Assembly: GCA_000328365.1 (NCBI GenBank)
Contig: KB301692.1
Location: 122,114-186,113 of the forward strand
Direction of reading: 5' to 3'
DNA: 64,000 nucleotides
Source of the DNA: Capitella teleta
Taxonomy: Eukaryota > Annelida > Polychaeta > Capitellidae
Position numbers and translations under genes: made by a program. Positions 54,672 through 64,000 of this stretch are shown here, piece by piece (the stretch's first letter is position 1; the number at the start of each line of letters is the position of its first letter). The notes beneath the pieces were generated by a model. That model was given only the letters and a program-made list of their open reading frames with translations. It did no database searches and was not told the origin of the DNA.

Positions 54672-56817
54672 TAATACAATAACAATCTATCATTTATAAT
54701 CCCCAAATAAATAAGTATCATTTCACACATTTGTCTAGGCCCAACTACTGCTGTGAAACATATACCTGTTCTACAGTAAAATAATAAATATATTTTTCAT
54801 CTTTTCATTTTGTTAACTGTGTTTCTATTTTGAGTATTATTTCTATTATTGTTATAAAATATGTAGGTCAATGTGAACTGCATAAATAAAATGATGATGA
54901 TTATTATTATTTAAAATGCAATAATATTTATGATCATTTGTAAAAAGCGTCTTCGTGTCTTTTCTGTCTTTCTGAACTGTTTTCAACTTCTTTCTGCGAT
55001 AGAACAACAAATTCCTACGACTCTTGGATCAACTCCACGCTTCAGAGGGCTTCCAGATCAATGATGTGGAGTAATACAGATGGAGTATCGAAAAGAAATT
55101 CAGCTCTAAAAATATGCTCGCTTAGATTAGCTGCTGACGGTAGTCTCTGTGAAGTTCCGGTGCGTTATGGCTTTTGTATAATAGCAATCATAACGAATTA
55201 GTATGAACATTGTAAGTCAGCCAACATGAATTACTATGTAGAATGCTTTACATTTCACAGAGCGAGTACATGTACTTGTCAAAAGATTATTATAATTTTT
55301 AGAGGAATTATTTCATTTTCAAGATGATCAGATCAGTGTTTTTCTGTATTTTTGTTGAGAGAAACACAGAGAGAGAGAGAGAGATCCATGAGATTTATTA
55401 CATGATGGGATCATAAAAAATTACGAAGACAGCAGTAAATTGAGGAGGATAAAATAAATAATATATAACATTAAAAAGACTATTGATTTCTGAAAATAAT
55501 TTCTTTTGTTAATCTATTGCGGACACTTTTACCTGGAAGTTTAATGTTTGATATTTTTATTGAATGATACCTTGAATGATGAGTTTCAGGAAAATGTAAA
55601 AATGAGTGTCAATTCCATTAGATGTTTCAATAAAATGATCCATTAATTCTTCAAATACATTTGAAAGGGATTGAAAAGTGCGTACAATTTTTGTCACCGT
55701 AATAGTTTCCCATTCATTTCTCTGAACTGTATTAACGTTAATTTCTCCTCTCAAAAATAACTCTGCCGTACAGTTTTAAGAACACTTTCTGATGGCGTGA
55801 TGAGGCTGCCCTTATTACGTATCTTAATTAAGCCTAATTGTGAAGCTGCTGATTGAACAAGAGCAAAAAAACATAAATGACACTTTCGGTTTAATCCATC
55901 TGAATAAATATTTCAGAATGCCTTCGGTGAATGTTGAAAAGTTGAAAGATGAGGATGAATAATTAGGAAAATGGGATGACAAAGTTGGTTCTTCAATTGA
56001 AATGGGTGAGCATGAATTGATGGTGAGAAGTGATGTGCTATCCTGAAGTGAACACTTTGAATTAACAGAGGAAAGCGAGACACCGGCATGACACAGCAAG
56101 GTAGGAATGGAGAAAATGATATGTTGGTGGATTCTTATTAAAGCCTCCACGTTGTCTCATGGATGAAAAAACATTTCAAGATGATCTTGAGACAAGCGAT
56201 ATGTTGACAAATATTTTAGGATAGGCACATCTGTAAAAAGAAGATCCTTAACAAATTTCTCAAGACTAATAATGTTAAACAAAAATCCAATAAATCCCAT
56301 CTATTTTCTTCCACTAACAACAAATTGGTTATTAACATCGCGTAAATTGAAAAAAATAAAATAAAAAAATTGGCCTCATTCAGGAAAGTTTCAATCTGCG
56401 ACCAATTTGTAGAACTTATTGGGGCTTTAAAGCCTTTACATACAGCAAACTTTACATAAGCAACTGCTTCTCTGGACAGCACCTCCTTATCTATACAATT
56501 GTAATTAAGAAAAATAATTAATGTTTGCATATGATTTGAAGAAAAAAATAAATTCTTATTCTTATTCTTGTATTAAAAATATTTCTGAGTGTGTATGCCT
56601 AACAAATGTAATCTCTTTAAGACCGTAACTAGATGGAACAAATTATTCAAGGAATTTGTCAAATACTGCCAAACTGTCATTAAGAGTAATTTTACTCTTA
56701 TTTTAAGTTATTTACAGGTATATGGAACGGCAGTGATTATCATGACCAATATGAATGCACCACGAAGGCATAAAGAGAAACTCACCACGATACACTTTGA
56801 GTTGTTGAAGCTGCTCG
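54672..56817. other. Intergenic stretch, no gene recognised
   Basis: AT-rich, with a GCGTTATG...CATAACG pair (55162-55197) and an (AG)n tract at 55366-55383. Several open frames exist, but none resembles a protein family or has splice context. Confidence 0.5.
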
Positions 56818-57857
56818 TCATTTATGTGCTTCAGCTGCTTTAGTTCGTTGAGCTGTCAGCTTAGCTCTTTTTTCTCTAAGTTTTGCATTGCAAGCCTCAT
56901 GCTCCAGATGCTGTATTCTTTCTCGTGCAGTCTTCAACTGGTGTTGTAGAAGAGCTGGCGTTGTGGCATACGTGTGGTCATGTTTGGTGAAGTTTCCAAC
57001 ATCCACCTTTTCCTGAATAATTCTATTCATAAAAAAATTACATTGAGATAAAAGGAAGCAATAGAAAAACAAAACACAAAAAATATAGTAGACATTCTAT
57101 GCTACTGAATAATATATGTTAAGACTTAGCAGATATAAAATATATTACCGGATAATAATATACATATTATTATTATTTTTTTTTGTATTAATTATATGAG
57201 ATTGAAAGATGTCAAGTGTGCCATACATAAATCAGTTTTTGGCTTAGGAAAGAGACATAATCAGAAATAATAAAAACTTACCTGATAATGTGCTACTTCA
57301 GAATCCCCAAAATCAGAACCAGAATTTTGCTCAGCAATCTGTCTGCTGTGAGTCTACAATTTCAAGAATGAAAAAGTTTATTTAAAATCAAAGTTGTACA
57401 AGTAACCGACCTCAAGTTTATTTTCAAGTGAGGAGGCATAAGAATGATCAGAGTGGGGAAGGCATCTTTCAGCAGCATAGCTGTGATCAATCTGGTAAGC
57501 TTCATTAATGGAGTCAGGCTGAAAAAGATACAGGTTCATGCCTGGTTATAAGTAAAAAAAAAAAAGGCTAAACATCATGAGGATTTTATTAAGGATATAT
57601 ATAGTGTGATTCCAGTTGAAATTCATCATACATTTTTTTCTCGTATACAATGTTTACCTGATATGTCCATGGAAATTTGGATGGAACGGAATGGCGCTTG
57701 AGGAGATGGTACAGAGCATGGTGAGAGCGGGTGAAATCACCAGATGCAAAATGCACAGAGCATATGTAGAATGTAGCATATGTTAGAAGGCTCAAAATCT
57801 GGTGCAGCACGTATGGCACTCAGCCACTTCTTCCTTTCAACCTTGTCTTAGGGGAAT
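56818..57857 (-). pseudogene. THAP-domain protein, apparently broken
   Basis: Minus-strand pieces 57857-57658, 57520-57411, 57355-57292 and 57012-56818 have consensus splice sites. The first carries the second half of a THAP zinc-finger DNA-binding domain: RKKWLSAIRAAPDFEPSNIC, then CSVHFASGDFTR, then SVPSKFPW. The next two are polar and repeat the HCF-1-binding-type motif DHSYA (twice). The last has DHTYA and a coiled coil (LKTARERIQHLEHEA). This is the usual THAP1/THAP2-like order. Two faults are seen: a TAA within the FPKD-like turn near 57850, and a 16-bp direct duplication (57760-57775, repeat of GCATATGT) that shifts the frame before CSVHF. The first Cys-x-Cys exon is missing. It may be a pseudogene or suffer assembly errors. 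Confidence 0.6.
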
Positions 57858-58109
57858 CTGAAAGTTGAAGTATCATTTGGTATGCATGTAGCCTTCAGGT
57901 AACTGGTTACAAATATTACATGCATCAATTGACAATAATTCTGAAATTGAAAGAATTAATATAATATTGTGAATAATAATAATAATAATACTAATGCTTT
58001 ATTCGTGCGCTGGCGACACACACATACGAATAATAATAGTAACTTGTTAGTAACCACATAATATACGCAGGTCAAGCATGCAGGTCTGATGTAATATTAC
58101 ATTGCTTTT

Positions 58110-59352
58110 ATAACGCGACGCAGCTAATATCAAAGCATATGAAAAGTGATTTGTGCCCTATTCTGCATATTGGAGACTCAGAGATCGCCGCAAGGGAAAC
58201 TGTTAAGAACATCGGTGTCTCAATGGACTCGCAGGCATCAATGGCTCAACACGTAAACCAAATATGCAAGACTGCTCACTTCCATCTGTACAACATCGGT
58301 CGCATTCGCAATTACATCAGCCAAGGTGCAGCATCGCTTTTAGTGCACGCTTTTATAACTTCGCGTTTGGACTATGGTAATGCTCTGCTTGCTGGCCTCT
58401 CTGCTTCATTAATATCAAAATTGAAAAATTGCAACGTATCATGAACATTGGCGCACGTATTGCCACTCGCACCAAGAAATTTGATCACATTACACCCGTT
58501 TTAAAACATATGCAATGGCTACCTGTGTGTAAACGAATCGATTTTAAAATTACACTTCTTGTCTTTAAATGTATACATCACTTGGCTCCATTTTATTTAT
58601 GCAATCTGATTTCACTTCACAGGCAATCTCAACCTTTTATAATAATAATAATAATAATTTTATTCAATCACAACATAAAAGGGGCAAAAATAAACGTAGT
58701 GGCAGAAGCGTGATCGCTTTTGCGCCACATGAAAATACATAGAAAAGAAGAGAGAAAATAATAGTTTTAACGAGTCTTGCACAAAGAGAGAGCGACAAAA
58801 ATTTTTAAAACGAGAAAAAAAAACCAAAAAAACAAAAAACAAATAAACAAATATATATATGCATATTTATATAAATGGAAAAGAACATAATTATAAATAC
58901 TTAGCTACTAAAATGCAATGAATGGATTTTTTGAATTTTTCTAATGAGTCTAAATTTAAAAGTGACAAAGGTTGTAGGATATTATTATATAATTTAGCAA
59001 TATTAAAATTTAAAGATTTTTGTCCAAGAGAAGTCCGGCAAAAAGGTACAATAACTTTATAATTTAGTTATCTGTGCCACGCTTCAATACCAATATACAT
59101 CGACGTCCTTTTAGTGTTTATGGCCCCATTTTATGGAACTCTCTACCAGATGACCTACGTTTTGAAACTGAAATTGCCATTTTTAAATGTAAGCTTAAAA
59201 ACTTTTTTATTTCGCTCATACTATTTTCACTGACTGTTTTATTTATTTATGCATTTTACTTTGTAATATAATTGTTTTTAATATTTCTGTACAGCGTGTC
59301 AGAGACTTTTGTGAATTTTATGATCGCTATATAAAATAAATTTATTATTATA
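58110..59352 (+). mobile_element. CR1/L2-like LINE 3' fragment with a nested LINE
   Basis: Plus-strand RT-tail sequence: NIGVSMDSQASMAQHV, YISQGAASLLVHAFITSRLD, YGNALLAGL and LKHMQWLPVCKRIDFKI; then, after an interruption, RRPFSVYGPILWNSLPDDLR. The 3' end is an ATT-rich tail at about 59335-59352. The frame shifts once near 58425. The gap 58640-59068 is a second LINE end in the opposite orientation. Confidence 0.82.
58640..59068 (-). mobile_element. Second LINE 3' end nested in the first
   Basis: On the minus strand it reads RTSLGQKSLNFNIAKLYNN and later ends GTGATTGAATAAAATTATT with an (ATT)n tail at 58640-58660, the usual end of CR1-like LINEs. It splits the coding region of the plus-strand LINE between its QSQPF and PRFNTN segments. 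Confidence 0.65.
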
Positions 59353-60642
59353 TTGACATGATATTGAATTCCTGCGAGATACTGAATTCTCTATACGAAT
59401 TAAAGAATATATGCGAGCGCCGCATTGAACGAAAACCCTAAACAACCATGTACTTACTATTATATATAACCAGCGTGTATAACCACGATCCGCACATATA
59501 ACAACTAGGGTTGTAAATCGAAATACCCGTTGGCACAAAGTGAACGAAGACAAACTCAACAGTACTTCCTGCTAACGGCAAGCGGAACTATTCGCGAGTT
59601 CTTTAACACAAACGAGGTACGTTGAATCACCATCCTGGAATCGGATAGAAGGGTTGTCTAGGTGGCATCAGGTGACCAAGTATTTGAGGAGGGAGAGGGG
59701 GTATATGTGGCGGGGATGCTAGTCCGCCACTGAGTCTGCTCCACGAAGTGACTGCATCATGTTAAAGCCTTCAGGCCATCAGGGGCAATGTGAAGGCAAT
59801 AAGAGGACCTGTAAGCCACGGAGCGGCGCAGCCAGTCTCCACCCCCCCATGTTCGTACGCCACTGATGCATCCTGTGCCATCAATATCATGAGCTGCCAG
59901 GGCGTACCCTTGATTTTTAGATGGAGGGGGTGCCAACATTCAATGTAACGAAATACGAAGAAACAATATACAAACCTTTAAATGCCCCTTAGAGGCTTGA
60001 TACTCAAAAGACAGAAGTTTTATGTGTTAACCCCAGAATTATGATTTGTATGCTTGCAGGTTCGTTATAAGCTAGGTCCAGGGATAAAATCACACGACCA
60101 ATGTAACTTTCTAGCTAACCGTTGCCTGACTTGAGCGAGCGGCTTTGATCATCTGAGATCAGGCAATGCCTTCTGGCCAAATTTCACCTCTCTGCTTTTT
60201 ATGCCCACAAAATGCCAAAAAGCTACCTGAAGTGGCGCGCGGATGGTGCAACTTCTAAGAATCGTTTTATGAAAACAAGAAAGCAAGAATAAGCCAATGA
60301 TCAGGGTAATACCACATTGAAACAACCAAACCATGAAAAGAACTAGGACGTTTGTTTACAAAGTCTTGGGGAGTTTTAATATGTTGACAGCTTTAGAAGA
60401 ATTAGCTTTTTACCCTTTTTAGGCCTTTTTGGGGGGCTTCTAATACTCTTGTGATATTCTAAATTAATTACTGGTATATATATCTTGCAATTACATGTAC
60501 AGTATATACCAGTATCTGTATATTGTACACTTCTGCTTGAGTAGCATGGCTTAGATGGAACTAGGGCCTACTGTTGATTTCATGATACATAGTGCAATTT
60601 TCTTCTTTCTCTTTCAGATCATATTTCATTTGACCTTTGAAG
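59353..60642. other. Intergenic stretch upstream of the CARD caspase
   Basis: No gene recognised. A segment resembling 53110 (CAGGGCGTACCC near 59900) is a dispersed repeat scrap. An acceptor (CTTTCAG at about 60617) just before the caspase start shows that a leader exon lies somewhere upstream. Confidence 0.5.
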
Positions 60643-62068
60643 ATGGACAGCTCTCATAAAAAATGTTTACTGAAGAACCGTCTCTTCTTGTTGGAGGAAA
60701 TTAGCATGTCTGTGGACTTTCTTGGAAACTTGAGTGCCGAGAGTGTCATAAGAGAAGATCAACAAGAAAGGCTCGAAGTGAGCATTTATGTCAATATGGT
60801 TGTTCACGAACGACCTGAAGCAGCATACAGGAAGCGGGATATTCAAATCAGCCACAGTCCACCGCCAAGAAACATTATTTTTATCCATGAATTAAGCTTA
60901 TCAATACCCATAAAAACACCCTCTCTGTTCTTGCTGATTAAAGTATACAGAGTGGACCTAAAGTAGTCTATCTACTCCAGGTTAACGATTACAATGCTTT
61001 TTAATTGCACTGCGTTTTTTCCGAGAAGTGTTACAAAACAGATTGCAGTGTAAAAACCACGCAAATATAAGAGAATTATATACTTGGTATGGGTAGTATA
61101 AAATGTCATACTGCTATTCCTATCAAAAGATGACATTCCATAATGCTCGTTAAGGGTCTCATCTGACTTAGCTCTCTTCGTGATCACATACCACTCACAT
61201 TTAAATGTTTCTCCCTCATTCAAAATTGACTTTTAATTTGATTTCTTTGCAACAAATGGGCGCACAATAAGTTGGTCAATCTATATCAGTCAGTTATTTT
61301 GGGAAATAATCTCTCAGTTTTTTGTCAATTGACTCAATTTCATCAAAAATCTTGTTTCAACATGGAGTAGACTACTTTTGGCTCAGTCTGCATAATTATG
61401 GTACTATAATATAATTATTTTCAGAATATCCAAAGAAATGATACAACTAAAGCGGCAGTGCAGCATTTCCTCTCCCAAATACTTCCTAAGCGTGGACCAG
61501 CAGCTTTCAGTAAATTTTTGAAAGCTCTTCGAGATTCAGAACAAGATCACGTGGCTGATCAGTTAGACGATTGGTTGAAGAAAAATGGTGGACCGCCTTT
61601 GACATCACGAGCTCTTCCGACCAAACCATCCATGTTTACCAAAGGAATTTCAGGATCTGAAGATCAGAAAGATTGCCCACCTTTATCAATTGATCAACTT
61701 CTCCATGACATAGGTGCTACATTTAATCATTTGTTTTTACAATTATGACTGTCGTGTTTACCTTCAGAAGAAGGTCCTCGTTTGATGAAGATAAAACTGC
61801 AGAAAACGAAGATGTCAATTGAATCCAACCAGGTGATCAAATTCAACCTGTCGATCTCCACTAATATCATATTTTGATCATTTGACTCTTGCAGGGATGT
61901 TATAAAGTGACCCACGAGACGAGGGGACTGGCAGTTATCATCAATAATGTGGACTTCAGAGGGAAATTTGATAAGCGTGACAGTTCGGGTTATGATGTTA
62001 GTAATATGGAAGGGCTGTTTCGCGAACTGCACTTTGAAGTAAAGAAACATAAGGACAAGGACGCTCAG
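60643..62068 (+). CDS. CARD-containing initiator caspase, N-terminal part
   Basis: Exons 60643-60777, 61425-61713, 61768-61832 and 61895-62068 keep frame for 221 residues. Residues 1-~95 are a CARD (SHKKCLLKNRLFLLEEISMS; ILPKRGPAAFSKFLKALRDS). A ~45-residue polar linker and a short exon (GPRLMKIKLQKTK) follow. Then comes the start of the caspase p20 fold: YKVTHETRGLAVIINNVDF, then GYDVSNMEGLFRELHFEV, ending at a donor GTATGT. The order matches caspase-2/9-type initiators. The parts holding the catalytic His (SHG) and Cys (QACxG) are not found in the remaining 1.9 kb, so the gene either continues past 64000 or is truncated. Its CARD is nearly a duplicate of the CARD-only gene at 54162. Confidence 0.85.
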
Positions 62069-62227
62069 GTATGTTTCTGTTCAAATATTCACGATACTGA
62101 CTTTTGCAGATTGAAATGAAAATGCGTAATTGTGACTCACATACAATTATGTATACACAATATTTTATTTTTATTTTTATAGATTGTGCATCATAATATT
62201 ATAGGCTCAGAGCTACCCAGCAAACAC

Positions 62228-62392
62228 AGAACGTTAGGCAAATGTGGGAGACACGTGTAGGTAACCTTCCCTAACGTTACAAAATAACGTTATCTAACGT
62301 TACTCAGGATGGGGGCAATAACGTTATCTAACGTTACCATGGTAACGTTAGATAACGTTATTGTAACGTTATCCAACGTTACAAAAAATTTA
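62228..62392. repeat. TAACGTTA-rich block with a 48-bp perfect palindrome
   Basis: AACGTTA/TAACGTT recurs about ten times. Positions 62316-62363 form a perfect palindrome with 24-bp arms centred on CCATGG (between 62339 and 62340); each arm contains TAACGTTATCTAACGTTAC. The block lies downstream of caspase exon 4, probably in an intron. Confidence 0.92.
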
Positions 62393-62456
62393 CACCTAAC
62401 CTAACCAAAAATAACTTAACCTAACCAATAATAACTTAACCTAACCTAACCAAAAA
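62392..62456. repeat. TTAGG-like (CCTAA) interspersed tract
   Basis: CCTAACCTAACC units alternate with AAAAATAACTTAA spacers, about eight CCTAA copies in 65 bp. It resembles degenerate telomere-type repeat but is too irregular to call an interstitial telomere. Confidence 0.6.
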
Positions 62457-62589
62457 TAATCTGCATAGTAACATATACATGCACCTCATGTCAAACAAAC
62501 AATATAAGAATGAAATCAAGATCCATCAAGTTTATTTATCCATATGAAAACATTTTAATTTACTGGACATGATCTTTTATCGTCTTCAG

Positions 62590-63115
62590 TCATCTTCTGA
62601 CATCACAGGGGCAGGGCGGTGGAAGGAAGCATCCTCCTCCAAAAATCCTGAAAGACAAAACAAGTAGTCATTAAATGACCAAATCATGAACAGAGTTCAG
62701 AGGACACACTCTTCCCTTTCTTGACTGAATGTGCTGAGGGCACCTGCATGTCCACCTTGAGTTCTTGGGGCAAAGATCCAGACCCTGTAAAACATTCACA
62801 AAATTAACAGAACCAGTTTAGAGGCATGAAGACTTACTAATGGTTTGCACGGGAGGTATCAGCAGGTCAGCCTCAGCCTAGCTCTTCCTCCTCCTCCTCT
62901 TCAACTGAAAAGAAACAATTGAGTTGGAGCAAAAGCCAACTTTATAGGAGACCATACCGTCAGTGTCATAATCTTTTAAGTAGACAGGTGCAGTACACCG
63001 CCTCTTTCCATGTTCTTGTTCCGATTCGAACGATGAGAGTTGCTGTGCCTTATTGCAAAGGCGGCCGGCCCGTTTCAAGTCGCATGCCGTACAAGAAAAG
63101 AACGAACACATAATT
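62590..63115 (-). other. Possible exons of an unidentified minus-strand gene
   Basis: Three minus-strand pieces have splice-like borders. One is 63100-62960 (QQLSSFESEQEHGKRRC, then APVYLKDYDTD, donor GTATGG). One is about 62787-62700 (acceptor TTTTACAG, then GSLPQELKVDMQVP). The last is 62649-62596 (acceptor CTTTCAG, then FLEEDASFHRPAPV ending SEDD-stop). A Glu-rich piece at 62904 is closed by a stop in all frames, so the chain is not consistent. I do not recognise the protein; it may be a real small gene or transposon-derived. Confidence 0.3.
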
Positions 63116-63279
63116 AAAGCTTAGCGTTGAAACATGAAATCTAGGCTGTCGTACTTGTCCTGGTCCGTTGAAATTCCCTTATTGAGAGGAGGGACCAGTC
63201 ATCTCCTGGGTCGGCCTGCGTTCTGATTCCCTTCTCGACTTCACTAGCTGGCTCTTGGTCTGTAGCAAAACGACTTCTG

Positions 63280-63313
63280 AAAAAAAAAAAAATATATATA
63301 TATATATATATAA
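63280..63313. repeat. A-run followed by (AT)n
   Basis: Twelve A residues and then about ten AT units. Confidence 0.95.
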
Positions 63314-63834
63314 ATTATAAATTTTATTTTTGTATCGCGTAAAATTAAAAAAAGTGCTCTAAAACGCCAACATGTCAAATGGTGTATCCACAACGTGTAG
63401 TAAATGAAAATAAAATGGAATAATAAATAAAACATAGTAAATTCAATGCTTTAAGAACAGGCTTTGTTAAAGTTTCTCTCGTCGTTCGTTCTCCTTCTGA
63501 ACATCGCTTATCTAAGCGACTAATTAAATTGAAAGTAAGCCAGCCATACAAACATAAAAGGAATCGACAGCGACGATACCCGCATTTCACCCCCTTGTTT
63601 AATTAACTTCTTTAATGTTGAATAAGCGTAGCTATAAGTAGGTCAGATTTGAAAGATGCAATCAATGGCTGCATCGCTTGATCGTCTCTAAAAGTGTACA
63701 AACCCTCCTGAGCTCTATATGCTAGACCCGTGATGTTCCGCGTTTGATCATCGATCATTCAAATAATTATATGAAAGCATAGCAGTAATCCAACTACTGC
63801 ACGGAGCTCGTTGCTAAGGTAACAAGTAGCTTAT

Positions 63835-63905
63835 GCAGCTGACTGCAATCCTTTGCTGACGGTGGAGGTCGAGGTCCTGAGTTTGAGAGTCGAGATACCT
63901 GTGCG
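63835..63905 (+). mobile_element. tRNA-like SINE head, second copy
   Basis: GACTGCAATCC, GGTCGAGGTCC and a mutated B box (GAGTTTGAGAGTC) align with 19985-20030 of the other SINE. The body downstream does not match, so only the head is shared or this is a different subfamily. Confidence 0.6.
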
Positions 63906-64000
63906 ATATTTTCGCTTTTTACAGCCAGCAGGGCTCCTGACCAGAAATCAAAACAAAGCAGATACCGGTCTGACCTGCAACACCGGGCCATGCATTCTTT

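Larger units (their letters stand above)
63116..64000. other. Window end, no gene recognised
   Basis: AT-rich sequence with simple repeats and the SINE-head scrap; no caspase catalytic exon was seen on the plus strand. Confidence 0.5.

Noticed and set aside
62392-62456. Interstitial telomere
   Set aside because: CCTAA units are interrupted and irregular; too short to claim telomeric origin.
1-64000. tRNA, rRNA or CRISPR loci
   Set aside because: Only SINE-type tRNA-like heads were found; no cloverleaf-capable tRNA gene, rRNA segment or spaced-repeat array was seen.

Overview
This is a eukaryotic, animal (metazoan) genomic window: spliced genes with GT-AG introns, TspanC8, claudin-like, CARD/caspase, annexin and lebercilin genes, and many retroelement fossils. 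Short introns of 50-100 bp beside introns of several kb, non-LTR and Ty3/gypsy-type debris, and a run of 50 N (20319-20368) point to a draft assembly of an invertebrate. I cannot name the phylum. Single-base frame slips in otherwise good genes (fusion-gene exon 4, APEX1) look like draft-assembly errors.

Layout. 1-5.2 kb: a secreted VWC-type cysteine-rich protein (+) and a claudin/PMP22-like four-helix protein (-). 6.8-7.5 kb: LINE endonuclease debris and a broken carbohydrate sulfotransferase. 8-12 kb: intronless MECR (+) and a TspanC8 tetraspanin (+). 12.4-13.7 kb: APEX1 AP endonuclease (-). 16.9-18 kb: ANKRD9/ASB-like ankyrin-SOCS-box protein (+). 19.5-21.2 kb: GET1/WRB (+). 22-30.5 kb: lebercilin (-). 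31-46.8 kb: a gene (+) joining an SH3BGRL-type thioredoxin-fold domain to a four-repeat annexin. Its 12.8-kb first intron holds a nested Ty3/gypsy fossil, a CR1-like LINE end and an orphan CARD exon. 47.7-50.2 kb: a class V PLP-dependent epimerase-like enzyme (-), whose 5' leader exon carries a 60-residue mitoregulin (MTLN) homologue. 54-62 kb: a CARD-only protein (+), a decayed THAP gene (-), nested LINEs, and the front part of a CARD caspase (+).

Most striking signals: (1) a family of very small (44-64 bp) hairpin elements with TAGC...GCTA ends, nearly all flanked by perfect 8-9-bp target-site duplications, with at least six copies plus one unrelated palindrome using the same duplication length; (2) the SH3BGRL-annexin fusion; (3) mitoregulin as an upstream cistron of a PLP enzyme; (4) a CARD-only paralogue about 6 kb upstream of the CARD caspase it resembles.

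The genes are mostly unrelated housekeeping and signalling loci. Functional links visible here are the CARD-only/CARD-caspase pair and the head-to-head lebercilin/fusion-gene promoter with a CCAAT-CRE core.
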